DNA of 64,000 nt from Gyrodactylus bullatarudis (lineage: Eukaryota > Platyhelminthes > Monogenea > Gyrodactylidea > Gyrodactylidae), in the NCBI GenBank assembly GCA_012064415.1, contig SSNU01004331.1, positions 578,135 through 642,134 on the forward strand, in the 5' to 3' direction. Shown one piece after another: positions 32,746 to 45,250 of this stretch. Position 1 is the first letter of the stretch. Each line of letters starts with the position of its first letter. The translations under genes and the position numbers were made by a program. A model generated the notes under the pieces. The model did not search any database. It worked only from the letters and a program-made list of their open reading frames with translations, and was not told where the DNA came from.

Positions 32746-35700
32746 GATAACCTGTGACCACATTTTGATAGGTTAAAAACGAATTTCAAACTCAAAATTT
32801 AAAAATGACTATCTTTGTTAAAATCATAAATTCACAAATTCATCGAGCATAGCTGTACAGTGTACATATTATTCATTCTTTCTTGCTTGTATAATCTAAC
32901 TTTTACAGTTGCACGGAAAACTATAGATTTTGTAACGTTGATAAGATTCGGCAGATTCATGAAAAGATGTAAATTCTATGTTTGAGACTAGGTTAGTATA
33001 CCACAGTAAGTGACACCATTGTAAGATCAAATTTGTTCTTTAGATACCAAAAAAGTCGAAGGGGTGGGCGGAGGAATATGCTAGAGAATACGATATGCCC
33101 CCTATCTCTCTCCTCTTGAGCATAACTAAAGAAAGAAGACGACCGATCACAATGTTAATAATAAATCTAATAATTTCACGCGATTTAAAATTCTTCATCC
33201 TCTTCTACCATCATTATAGTAACAAAAAGAACCAAACGATAAATGTACACACTTGAGTCATCATCTACACAATACACAGATTGAATAGAATGATAATATT
33301 GCAAAAACTAAATACAAGATGAATTATTTTGATATACAACTCCTCTATAGAGCTGTAGTTAATATTATGAAGAGTCTTGATTGAAGATGAGAATTTATGA
33401 TTATTACAATATTTTCATCAAAAAATCGAATTTGATCGAGATATTTTAGAATCATGAGGCCCACTTTTACGATATGAAAAAGAGAAAACTATCTCTAAGC
33501 CTCGCCCTGGAAATAACAAAAATGTCATAGGAAGATCAATACAAATGCGGTCCACAGGGGGAGGGTTAAGAAAATTATCTCGAGTTAGCGCCAAATTCGA
33601 ATTAATTTTTTGCACTTTGAGTTAACAAATTGATGGTGCATCAAGTTCATACAAGAAAATCAATTATGCTAGATTTGATCTAAGCATTCACCTAATTTTC
33701 GTTTGTGATTTCTTGATCAAGTTGATAACTCAATGAATTTTTCGATAGTTCGAATATAGTGGGTCGAATAGTACGAAAAAATAGGAATTTGACGTAAAAT
33801 TAAAAACTTGAAAAAAGTAAAATTTCAAATTCTTGATGAAAAAATGAAATTTTTGTAAAACTATAAGCCAGGTTTAACGGTTAACCCTCCAAGCTAAAAA
33901 GAAACTAAAATTATTTTATTGAACACTTTTCTGAAAGAAAAATTAATATTCTCTCGAATGAACTATCACTTAACAAGTTACAATATTTTAGTGAGAAGTT
34001 AGGACAATTTAAAAATGACTCGTTTTTGAATAAATAAAGAACCATTCAATGAGATCGATCTAAAGTTGTCACAATATCTTCTCTAAACTAAAGGTGGGTT
34101 TTTGAAAAAATTGCATACTCGGGGCATTCTGAAACCATTTAAAATTTAGAATCTAAGCCGTGTTCCTTAAAAATGTTTTTTCTGAGTCTTTGAGGGTTAA
34201 TAGAAAGCGAGAAGTTGTAAGATGCTTAGTTAGAGAAACCATTTGAGGTGAAAATATATAAATATTTATCAGACAAGAGTGATGTAGATGATGAATGGAT
34301 GATGAAGATTACTTGAGAGAATGTGCTTGTAATTGTGTCAATCAGGAATAATTAATTCAATAGTAATAGTAGTAGTAATACAAGATGTAATAAATAATAA
34401 TATTTATCAAAAGATTATAATTATGTATGAGATATTCACAATAAATGGGTGTGCAGATTTACACCTAGGGAAGGATGCTGATTGATCTCCAAGACGGGAA
34501 ATACGTTGGGTAAGAGAGATACGAGAAGAAATGCATTTCCCCATTCCAACAAGCAGTTCGAAGGCCTTTCCATTTGTGTCCCTAGGATTGTGATGAAAGA
34601 ATGCTTCTCTCCACTTTTGAAGCATTCCAATAATAACTAATAGAAATAAGAGCTCAAGTATACAGTGATGGATGTGTGTTCAATCTGATAGAATAACCCC
34701 GTAGAAAATTTAGTATTGCTCAGAGGATGTAATGGATCAGAGGAATAATAACTATTTATTTTGGCACTTGATGAATGGAGAGAAGTGCCAGGCTTAACGA
34801 GGGAAGCCCTCTTTTTTAAAAATAATAATACTTTTGATTGATTTAATATGTAATGCAAATGGTTACAACTCTCTTGTAGGTCTGAATTTTATCTATATGT
34901 GTAAGCCCCATTATTGCAAATTAGACTATTGTTGTTTTTGTGTATTTTTAAATTCTAAAATTTTCTTATTAATGTAATCGTCCAGCACTTAATACTTACA
35001 AAGTTTATCTACACTTACTTCCTTCTAGGTTCTTAAATAATATACCGAGGTTCGTATAATTTGGTAGTGATTCAGCCCATGTCGCTTAATGTAACAGCTT
35101 TCAAATGGATCCCACCGCGACTAGTTAGAGATAGTATATGTAATCAAGTATGTTTCAAAAAAAGGTCTGAGAGTTTCTTTCGTACTGGTCACGGTATGAT
35201 CCATTTTTAAGCTGTAACATTAAGCGACATGGGATGATTCATTACCAAATAATACGAGCCTCGGGTAAATATTGTTCATAGATAGATGTAGCCTAATAGA
35301 TTTCCTTTCTAAGAAGAGATGTAAAAAAATAATTTTCAGTATAATATTATATCTTTACATGATCACATGGAACCTATTGAGTTAGTTAAGAAAATTCAAA
35401 ACATATTTAGTGTAAATGTTAAAAGATACAAATTTGTTAAATATTTTAGAGGTGGATAAAAGATTAGAATAAATATATTTTCATGGGAAAATTTTCACCC
35501 CTCTTTCCGAATAGTTTTCATTGGCAAATGTAACAAACGATGATGTAACGATTGAGAAATTTAAAGAAAAATCACCCTAATTAGCTTAATAATTTAAGAA
35601 TCTTTATTTGATAAACACGTCTACTTACAAGAATAGTAAGATTCTTTTAACATCTTTCAAGGCCATTTCCTATATGAAGTTAAACCTTGAAAAATTCTGT

Positions 35701-38700
35701 GTAAGAAAAGATTCTATAGCTACAAATTATGCCTGATTAGAGTAGGCCAAAATTTCCAACTTTTCCCAGCCATGTTCTCATTTTGATAAGATAATCGAAA
35801 ACTGAGCATTTTTTCCCATTAAATCATACGTTTTCGAGTTTGTTCTGATAAACAAATTCTTGATTAAATAAGAAAATTTTTAAACACGCGCCAAGATTTT
35901 TTCAATGAATTTTACTACGAGAAAGGATAAAACTGAAATTTCAAATATGTTTTTTATGCAACAATTTGAATAAAAATAGGGCTCATAGTTAAAATTGAGT
36001 CTTTTTTCGGATTTTGAAAGAAATTCCTAGAAAAATATAATTTTTTATTACCCTACTACTGATAATTTTCAGCTAAAAAAAGTTCAAAAAAGGTAATTTG
36101 GCGTCGAGTTAAAATTTGAAAATTGACACACAATTTATTTCTTCAAATGGTAAAAGTAGGCAACATGATCTGGGTCCCTTAATATCCTCAAATAGACTTA
36201 GGACTTTGTTAGGGGTTAATAGGAAGTGTAATAAACAAAAGTATTGCTTCAGTATGATCTCAGTAATTAACATTTCCCAAGACAAAGTATGGATAAATCT
36301 CATTCAGTGCAAATAAACTATCCCATAGTCTAGTTCAGTTTATAGTTTATGATAATACACGCACACACACAATACACAATGATACTACAGAGTAGTAGTT
36401 AGACACAGGATACACTTGACAGGTCTCCTTCTCTTACTATCAAATTTGGCATTACAGTAAAAATCTCTGTTTTCAGTACTGAATAGGCAATTTGAAGGTT
36501 TTCATACTCCATGAAAACAATGTTTTGCTATCAAAGAACTCAGTGAATTGATATTCATAGTTTCAAAATTGTGAGAACTATGTGTAATAGAGCTCTGTGA
36601 ACAAATATCCGCTTTTGTCTATCTAAATTTTGGACAAGTGAATGGGAAAACAAGGTAAAGTGGACCCACTGATCAGCTGGTGATCAAAAGTAGGAAAAGG
36701 TAGGCAAGAGAAGATAGAACAAACCCACCTGTATATAAATGGAAATGACCTTTCCACGAGAGCCAATACTTTGAATATCACCCACAGTAACATTAGGTAA
36801 CATTGGCAAAACATGTAAGAGAACTACAAAGTAACGATTCATTCAATGTGTGTAGTGTATTAAAAGCCAGCCAAATAACCAACCAACCAGCCAGGAAACT
36901 CTCTCTCTTTTATCTATACTTGATAAGCTTCATTATATTCATTATTTGCCTCAGTCAGATAGACGCTAGGGAATGTTGTGGAAAAATAGATGAAGGGGGA
37001 AGAAATTGATTCATAGATTTATACAAGAAGTCTAGAGAAAAGGATGATCTACTCTTTAAACCAACTAACTAAATAGCTACAGTTATTTTGGAGTGGATAG
37101 GGAGTGTAGTGTTAGCTTTGGTTGGTCAGCTCTAGTTTTTTCCTTCCTTAAATGTCAAAAATGTCATTTGGATAAGCTGCAAAATAGAGCTTGAAATGGA
37201 AAATAGCAGGGTTGAAATGTACGTTGTTCATTGTATTGTTTTTTTCATTTTGAAAATGTCACCACTGGATTGCAACTGATTGAAAAGAAATTGTACCTTT
37301 GATCAATTCTCTTTATCGATCAATAACCAGTCTAACGGAGATGCATACTAGGAATAGATTTTTCAATCCTTATACGTTCGATTTGTTAATTTTTGTTTCT
37401 ATTGCAACCAGTTCATAAATAGGTCTTGGATCATATATTTTAAACATTATTCGAATTCTCTTGAAGAGTCCATTCAGATATATCAATTTTATTTATCTAA
37501 TACTAATTTAAAAGTGAAAGAGTAAAATTTCTGAATGGTCCAAATCTCTTTTTATCATCCATACAAACATAATGCCATCTGGGAAAGCTAGACATTTTCA
37601 TTGCAGTTACAACTTTCATTAAAGAATATCAAGACCCATTTACGATTGAGATCAGATTTCGATCAGAAGAAATTCTCTATTCTGAATCTGAACTGTATCT
37701 AAACTTATAAATCATCATCAAGGAAAATGACCCAAAATAATCTTGAAGGAGACAAATTTCTCGGAACTATTAACTCAATGTAGTTAATTTGTAGATGTAC
37801 GTTTTCTATTCTCACACAAAAGTAATGATAAAAATTGATTCAATTTTTTCAAATCTAGGAAATCGTTGACAAAATTCTTGACCTCAAACGCTGAAAATAT
37901 AGAAAATTCATAGATGTAATTTTGTTTCTACTTTTAATACATTATGGGATTCGAAGAATATTCACGTCCCTGAGTGACTGGTGGAAAATAATGAGTATTT
38001 TTTAGAAATATTGTAAATTTTTCATTTGAGAACTGTTCTACATCTTGAGACATGTGATGGAGAAAAAATTTGAGGACTTTGAGATAGAAGTAACCCTCGA
38101 CCTGGAAATGACAAAAATTTCATAGGAAAATCAATTTATTTCAGGTATACTCATCCGGGTGATACGTGTTATATAAATATTTTTATTTTTAATGAATCTT
38201 AAGAATCATCAGTCGCGGTTTCATTCATACTTATTTTTATTTTAAAGAGATAACTGGCATGATTTTCTTATGTTTTCAAAATATTTTATAGAATATGAAA
38301 CATTAATTTTTCCTGTATCTGCTCATTACTAAAAAACAAAAGAATCATTTGATTTTTCCAATATTTATGGTTGATCTATGCTCTACTGTTCACTTTTGGA
38401 TTAACTCTAGCTATTATATTGATATATTGATGAAAGGGAAAATACTCGTTTAGTTTCAAATTTAAGAAAAACCTCTTGGTAGAATTTAGAAATAATTCAC
38501 TACAATCGAGCGATTCATTTTTTTCATTGCAGTTACAACTTTTATTGCTAGATGAATCTCGGCTCAAATTCAAGATCAAAAGAAATATTTGAGAGTATAG
38601 TTTTCTCTCACTCTCTGCAAGGGAAAAAAATTCCTACAAGTGTGTGATTGAAGGAGGATACTGAACGTCTCTCTCATCTCCTACTCTTGACTAAAATGGA

Positions 38701-38999
38701 GGGGAGTTTTCCAGCAGATAGAATATAAATAGGGATGAGCATTTCAAATTCTTAATCTCTTCTCCTTCGATATTACTTTTTTTATATTTCAAAACAGTCT
38801 AGAGATTATAATCATCTATGAGAGGCAGTAGTAAATAATAATAATAATAATAACAATATTGCTACAAATAATAAGACACAGAAACAGAAACAGAGAGTAT
38901 TAGCTATTATTATCTGGAAGGGGGTGGTAGGTGGGTTGAACGAAAAAGTAGTTGTAGAATAATAATAAGAAGAAGAAGAGAGTAGAAATGATAATAATG
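32746..38999. other. Gene-free, repeat-laden stretch
   Basis: No exon was recognised. Visible pieces are diverged M1-like sequence at about 33350-33870, an M2-like inverted repeat at 35041-35275, an R1 copy at 35736-36185 that runs into M1-like sequence (AAATGGTAAAAGTAGGCAAC), a CA-rich tract near 36358-36370, and AAT/AAC microsatellites near 38833-38855. Confidence 0.45.
35041..35275. mobile_element. Diverged M2-type inverted repeat
   Basis: TTCAGCCCATGTCGCTTAAT and GTAACAGCTT (about 35070-35100) are mirrored by AAGCTGTAACATTAAGCGAC and ATGGGATGATTC (about 35210-35240). The outer arms ACCGAGGTTCGTATAATTTG and AAATAATACGAGCCTCGGGT also pair. Inner words such as ATGGATCCCACCG match the 22.3 and 54.5 kb copies. 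Confidence 0.55.
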
Positions 39000-39124
39000 G
39001 CTTTTTCAGAGTGAAAAACTTGAGAGATTATTTTTAAAATCAAGACAATCAATTTGTCCCATCTGAAAGATTTGTTTCCCATGAGATAAACCCAACTGTA
39101 AACTTGCTAAAATCCAGTACTAAT

Positions 39125-40045
39125 TTAACCCTTCATGTTCCTAATTATTTTTTTCATTGGTTAGAAATATTCGTATAGCTTCGTATATGTCCGGAAAACC
39201 CGTGAATGTATTCATCATTATAAGGAGTAAATATTTATTGAAAAATACGAATTAGTATTAACCCAGGAATTGAAACTAATGAAACCTGGTGAAATACGTA
39301 TTTTTCAATAAATATTTACTCCTTACAATGAAGAATATTATTTTTTCATTACACCATACCAAAATAATCACACTGATTTAGAATCTGAATTCCTTTTTGA
39401 AAGCCGAGTTATCCTTTCAATCATGCAAAAAAGTAGGGAACCAATAAAATTTGGAGGGCTACATAGACTTTGATGTAAAAGTAAGAAATATCAAAAAAAA
39501 ATTTTATCCTATTATTTCTCAATCAATATTCATATACCATCAATGTGAAGAGCAGAAAATGTGCTACAATCCCTAAGCCTGACCACTTTGAGCTATAAAT
39601 TCCGAGATATTTCCAATAATAGTGAGATTTGTTCTAAAATTGAAAAAAAAGAAAAAATAATAGATATAATAGAGGTTAAAATTGGCATTTTTTGGTTCTA
39701 AAATCAGTTATCTTCTAAACTATAGGAGTAATCGAGCAGAAAATCTACAGCTATTTATTTACGATAAAAATTTTTTTTATTTTTTCCTAAGGCCTCAACA
39801 AATAGGTTTTCAAAAAAACGTTCTAAATATTTGACTAGATATTCAAAAAGTCACCCTTCTTTAAGTAACTCTGGTTAGCAGCATTTTGAGAAGCTATCTT
39901 TATGAATTATACACAGTTTTGTAGCTTAATAAATTTTCTTTCTAATGAGGGATGAAAAAAAGTATTTTAAGAATCTTTTAGTTCAAATTATCGCTCAAGA
40001 AAGTGTTGTATTCCACTGGTGGAACAATGGGACATGAAGGGTTAA
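39125..40045. mobile_element. piggyBac-like MITE bounded by TTAA target sites
   Basis: The left boundary is TTAA plus CCCTTCATGTTCC (39125-39141). The right boundary is GGGACATGAAGGG plus TTAA (40029-40045). TTAA duplication and termini starting CCC are characteristic of the piggyBac superfamily. The 921-bp interior has no transposase frame, so this is non-autonomous. The right 600 bp are shared with 62430-62894 and, inverted and shortened, with 22883-23110. It contains a 29-bp perfect inverted repeat (39221-39249 / 39297-39325). Confidence 0.7.
39221..39325 (+). repeat. 29-bp perfect inverted repeat enclosing a hammerhead-like remnant
   Basis: The arms 39221-39249 and 39297-39325 are exact reverse complements, separated by 47 bp, and imperfect pairing extends about 10 bp outward. 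The spacer and right arm read TTGAAA (stem I), CTAATGA (core with one G-to-A change at 39276-39282), AACCTGGT, GAAA (39291-39294), TACGTA, TTTCAA (stem I partner). This is the same layout as the Penelope-tail motif at 57541-57580. The core substitution predicts loss of activity. Confidence 0.55.
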
Positions 40046-42157
40046 GTTATCTCGAGTTTCTCTATACCTTATGCCTTCTAGACAGTAAAAATTATGGTTT
40101 TACTCAAAAATTGAATGAAAAATATTATTTATTCTTCTTTAATAATCGACACTCAAATCAAATGTTCAGGACTTCTTTTTTATCAGATGGTCAAACAGTC
40201 TACTTGCATGTTTGGCTATTCAAATTGCCACTTTTCAATATTAGTTTTTTGAGAAACCAAAAAAAGTAAACAATGTCAAGAGTGGAGGTGATAATATTCA
40301 CATAATATCAATTAAAAGAGGATCATTAAATGAAGAGAGATGCTATTGATGGATATTTTGACCATTTGATAAAAAAAAGTTCTGAACATTTGATTTGAGT
40401 GTCAATGGAAGAAGAATAAATAATATTTTTCATTGAATTCTTGAGTAAAACCATAAGTTTTACCACCTATGACGATTTCAATAACATTTCAAAGCATAAA
40501 ATGACGATTAGATTTTTCATAAACATTCAACTAGAATGCAAAAAGGTATATATATCCTTTACAAAGATTAACACACATTTCGCCCAAAGTGCAATTGGGT
40601 CAAGGTATAATCACTACTCATAAGTAACAAGAGTAATTTCGTTTCCAAGTAAGAATGAATGAAAGTTTGATGATTTCTACCTTGTCTACAGACAAGCCTG
40701 GTCACTGACCTTGGCAAGTTCACTTCTTGTCTGAGTGTGATAAAATAATAACCAAATGCTCAAAAAATTACTCAAAGAGGAAAGTGATCGAATGTAAAGT
40801 AGGAGAGGAAAGAAATATCTTGATATCTTTTCCTTGGAATTAGATTGTCTAATTAAGATTAATTGCTAGCTATCTTTCCTACTCCCACCATCCTCTTTCT
40901 TTTTCTCTCTTTCTCTGTGTGTGAGTGGTTTCTTTCTCTTTTTCGTTTTCTGATAGTTATCTTGATAAATCATAACTCTTTCTCTCTCTCTCTCTGTGTG
41001 TATCTTTCTCGAATATTTTTATCCTCCACGCATAGCTCAAGTATACTCTACAGTTCTGGTGCTTAGTAAAGGATATCTTCCACTGTTGTATTGTAAATAG
41101 TGAACGATGAAGAACCGTTTTTCATATTGAGTCTTTTGAAGACAGCTTGGATCTGACTAACTGTACAAAGATACTGTATTCTGATTGAAGACAAAATTTT
41201 TACTATAGTATATATAACATGCATCAAACGTAAACATTTATTTCAAAGGTACCAAAATAATTAATTTAATAGCTCCACATTTGGCAATGTAAAAGTATGA
41301 GATAGAATATGAAGCTTTCTAATATCATGTTATTATTTGACGATAAGCCAAATAAGCCAATAGAGGATGAAAATTTCTAAGAATGTTTTGTATTTTTGAT
41401 GAAAAGTATTTGGTCTTTGGATGGTATTTCTTTATTTGCTAAAAACTCCTAATTTTGACTAATGGAATGCTATTTTAGAAAATAATTTTTGCTATTTTCT
41501 GCGTACCCTATAATGATAACTTATCACACAACCTGTTAAATTCTAATCATATTTATAGAGGTAACTTATTAATCCTGAATGGGATTTTGCATGAGAGTAC
41601 CGAACACCTTTGGAAAATGAGCAGTTCTCAACTATGGCTTTTATGATAGAGTAAAGAGGTTTTTTTATCATTACACAGCACACAGAGTGAATGAAAGATG
41701 GGATGGAAGAAGTGGAAAGAAAAGTAGAGTTTTTGTTACAATCGAGAATAAAGTCATAAATTTCATCCTTTCTGAGCTATTATACTTGATATAACTGTAG
41801 GATAATAAAGAATATTTCTTTGAATCAAGCCACATCTATTATTATTATTGTTATCCAGTGAGATAATTAAATTAGGCGTATTTAATAGAATTAATCCGTT
41901 TCCATACTCATATTACTACTACTCATTTCTTCGTTTTGTTTGTCATGATATTTGATTAATAAAGAGTATTTGTCATTTTGTTTATCTAAAAGTATGAGTG
42001 TTGAATCTGGCTAAAAATCCGAGAATGATTGACAAAAATGTTGGACTCAATCAAAGCATCAAGACTCTATCTATATAACTGAACCATGATTGCATTGTAC
42101 AATTATATAGGTCCTATAAGGTGAGAAGAGGGCAAATTTTAGTCGAATATTAAGCAC
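40046..42157. other. Gene-free stretch
   Basis: AT-rich with a CT-rich microsatellite near 40978-40992. No exon, RNA gene or inverted-repeat element was recognised. The short open frames here are low-complexity. Confidence 0.4.
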
Positions 42158-43522
42158 CTTGAATTCTCCAAAATATCTTTTCTAGTACAGCATCAGAAAA
42201 TCTTTCGAAACTGTTTAGTTTAATAAATAAATTTATTGGTGAGAAACTTAATGAATTTCCGTCTATTTGCAGAATCCCTTCAAACTTAGTCTCGGAACTT
42301 ATCATGATGACGGTGAGAAATATTGATTTTCGATTTGGTGGATGCTATTTCAAACAAATAGATGGTGTCGCAATGGGAAGTCCAATTGGCCCTTTGCTTG
42401 CTGACTTGATTTTTTGCCTCTCTTGAAGATGAACAGTCTAATCGCTGGTAGCCGCCTGTATGCACGTTATATTGACGATACGTTTTTGGTCCTTGATGGT
42501 AGTAACGATGTTGATGAGATTCTTTCCAACTTGAATGCAATGCACCCAAACATTGGTTTTACAAAGGAAGATGAAAATGACGAGTCGTTAAATTTCCTAG
42601 ATGTTCTCGTGACCAAAAATAATCAGGTTGCCCAAACAAGGATGTACAGGAAAGCTTCGGTTCCATCACAATTCATGCCCTTTCCGAGCTTCAGTCCGGT
42701 GTGCCAGAAGAAGAGTCTGGTTAGAAATGAATGAACACCTATCTTCCGAGGTAAATAAAGCATCTGACAAAGAATTGTTGAAGGAGCTTCTCATGAAAGA
42801 TGGGTACCCTGAAGCATTTATTAACAAACATTCCAATCTGAGAACTAAGGTTGAAAAAGAAGTTGAGGATTTAACTCCTATTTATTTGAAGATTCCATTC
42901 AAAGGTGATGCTGCACACCAGATTTTAAATAACAAGCTGTTCGAAATCACTAAGAAGGCGTTCCCTGGTCATAAACTCAGCATTCTTCCCAAAACAACCA
43001 AGTTGATTCCTGACCTGAACAAAGACCCGATTCCATGGTTGGAAAGAAATGGGGTTATATACCGATTCAAATGTTCTTGTGGCTCGAAGTATGAGGAACA
43101 GACTGTCAGTCCAGTGAAAGTAAGAATTAAGGAACATCTGCAAGTAGGCAACGTCGGTTCAGCGGTCCAAGAGCACCTTTGCAATACAAGTCAGTGACCT
43201 ATTTCAGTATCTTGAACCAAGCCGATCCATGTGTTTCCCGAGCAGTTAGAGAACAAGTCATGTGCAAAGCCGAGGCCCATTACATCAAAACGTTGAAACC
43301 AGACCTCTGCAAGCAGAAAGAATTGGCAACGCAATTAGGTATCGAAGGGAAGAAGCGATTCACACAGAGAAAGAAAATCCAAAAAATTGCTAGATTGCTT
43401 AATGATGGCCCTGTTGCTACCTCAACTCAGAAAGCAGAAACAATTGAGATTGATAACAATTGTGAACAAAAAGAGCAAGTAGTTGAATCTACGTCTCAAT
43501 CAAATCAACTTCAGTTCTAATA
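42158..43522 (+). pseudogene. Penelope-like element: broken reverse transcriptase plus GIY-YIG-type endonuclease
   Basis: Four overlapping frames together cover the C-terminal two-thirds of a Penelope-like (PLE) protein: about 42158-42426, 42414-42734, 42628-43197 and 43179-43522. RT landmarks are KQIDGVAMGSPIGPLLADL (first frame) and ARYIDDTFLV (second frame, catalytic YIDD near 42470). The third frame reads NGVIYRFKCSCGSKYEEQT, the PLE-type linker and GIY-YIG nuclease start (the second YIG is degenerate, YEE). The fourth carries the helix ending AEAHYIKTLKPDLCKQKEL. At least three frameshifts (near 42415, 42680 and 43185) break it, and the 5' part (N-terminal region and early RT motifs) is absent, as is usual for 5'-truncated insertions. 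PLEs are retroelements common in arthropods and other invertebrates. No active product is expected. Confidence 0.88.
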
Positions 43523-43750
43523 GACAGATATGTGAAGAGGAAATAATGACCGTGGTGACTAACATTGTGATCCTATCCCTCCCCTTCATCAGTGTATAAT
43601 ATTGATTTCAACCAATCAGAGGATGACAAAGAACATTTATCTGTTGAACTTTACTATATATATCAAGCCGGTGTAATAGTCTGAAGAGATCCGGCGAGAT
43701 ATAAGCTTTATTACTAAATATTCACTCGATTTCTGAATCCTCACAATGAG
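43523..43750 (+). mobile_element. Penelope-like element 3' tail with hammerhead-like core
   Basis: This is the 3' region following the endonuclease stop. About 80 bp (43664-43745: CAAGCCGGTGTAATAGTCTG onward to AAATATTCACTC) recur at 57531-57605. Inside are CTGAAGA (43681-43687) and GAGA (43695-43698), where the hammerhead consensus is CTGANGA and GAAA. Penelope-like elements are known to carry hammerhead motifs in their pseudo-LTRs, which supports the assignment. The GAAA-to-GAGA change makes this copy probably inactive. Confidence 0.6.
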
Positions 43751-44880
43751 TATCTCATTGAATTCTGAGAAAATTTTCGAAGATGTTCGGCGTTTTTTCC
43801 CTCTTTGTAATAAATAAATTAATTAATCAAATAAGCTACAATGAGAATATAAAATGAATGGATTTTTTTGAATCCATGCATGTGGTCGAAATTGCAATCA
43901 CCTTGAAATCATCTCGTGAGATAAAAAAGGTTTCTCAAGATCTTTAAGGGTCTTTAAACACTAATCAAACTTGATTTTAGAGTGAATTGATGAAATAAAT
44001 TTGTTATGTTGTAGAGACCTGGGGAGGATAAGAACTTTGAAAATGAAGAAAGTGGACCCTGCTTTACTTTTACAGATGTGAAATACAAAAAGCTCAATCT
44101 ATGCAAGTGCTCAAATAGTGCTTCAATAGATATTTTCTTCTCGATTTGCTTCTGTATTTCGAATAGAAATTTCGTTTGACATCACTCTTACTTTGGCGAC
44201 ATGTAATTAAATGACAGCAAGACTAAATTAAATAATCCATTAATTCTGATGGCCAATAGCATAAACTGCCCCCTCCCTCCCTCCCCTTCTCTAAGATAAA
44301 ATTAATCTTGGGAATATTCAACTCAAGATGTTTTTTTAAATTAAAGAACCACTCACTCCGCCTTGCTATATAGAAAGATGGATGGGATTCGTTGTAGTTA
44401 ATTAAATGATCCTGTCATAATATAATGGATATTTTCCCATTTAATAATGCTACGGTGTCATCTTCAGATGTGTAAGCACAGTTGGTGTACGACACAAAAG
44501 AGCTGGATACAGATTACCTTTTCTTATCAGCATGATACACGAGTCATGAGTCATTTCTGGGAAGAGATGATGGAAATAGACATGATGTCATTAACAATAA
44601 ATATCACTTGATAATAAAAGAATCGTCAATATTTATGGTTATGGCCTAAATAGACCATTTATTGAAATTTAAAAATGTCACAATTTCAACCAGATTTTTA
44701 AACAAGAAGATATATTGACTTACCTGAAATATCAAGGTATTCTTTCTTTATTATAATCTTTCTGATTCTGGTTTCCCTGAATCTATTCAGTCAACCGACA
44801 GTTCGTCCTGCTGAAAATTTAAATTATCAAAATTAAAATACTTTTTGTTAATAAGCACAATGTAGAAATTACAGTGTTTT

Positions 44881-45250
44881 TAGACATTAAACCTACTAGC
44901 AAAATGTGGTCGCAGGTTATTACTATATCATGTGAAACTAACTTGATGGTGATTGTCTTCTCACCCCTAAATGTTAGAATTCAGATAAGCAAGTGTCAAT
45001 TACATAAGAGAGTCAAATAATATTCAACTCATGGGTGCAGATGGTGGAGCGTTTCGTCCATATTAGGACTCGTCATAACACCATAGCCAGGATTCGAACC
45101 CAGGTCTTCAAAATTGTGAGGCAACGCTTGTAATCACTTGCTTATCTGAATTCTGACATCTAGGTGTGAGAAGACAATCACCATCAAGTTAGATTCACAA
45201 GGATATAGTAATAACCAGTGACCACATTTTGCTAGTAGGTTTAATGTCTA
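44881..45250. mobile_element. Palindromic hammerhead-SINE element, copy C (about 120-bp terminal inverted repeats)
   Basis: The ends TAGACATTAAACCTACTAGC (44881) and GCTAGTAGGTTTAATGTCTA (ending 45250) are exact mirrors. Pairing continues about 120 bp inward with few mismatches (for example GATGGTGATTGTCTTCTCAC). The centre holds, on the minus strand, a SINE head with a perfect B box (GGTTCGAATCC, 45090-45100) and a hammerhead at 45040-45082. The structure is two SINE tails facing outward with a single head, a reduced version of the 32.4-kb dimer. Confidence 0.7.
45040..45082 (-). ncRNA. Hammerhead ribozyme motif, copy C (core mutated)
   Basis: Minus strand: GGTGTT, then ATGACGA where the consensus is CTGANGA, a perfect stem II GTCC / TAATAT / GGAC, GAAA, then CGCTCC in place of CGCGTC. 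It shares the CGCTCC change with B1, so the two derive from one mutated lineage. Predicted inactive. Confidence 0.55.

Noticed and set aside
34407..34630. Two minus-strand open frames suggesting a small protein
   Set aside because: No splice signals, start context or recognisable motif; length is within chance for the region.
42286..43184. Minus-strand open frames opposite the Penelope-like element
   Set aside because: Shadows of the plus-strand reverse transcriptase/endonuclease frames, with no motif of their own.
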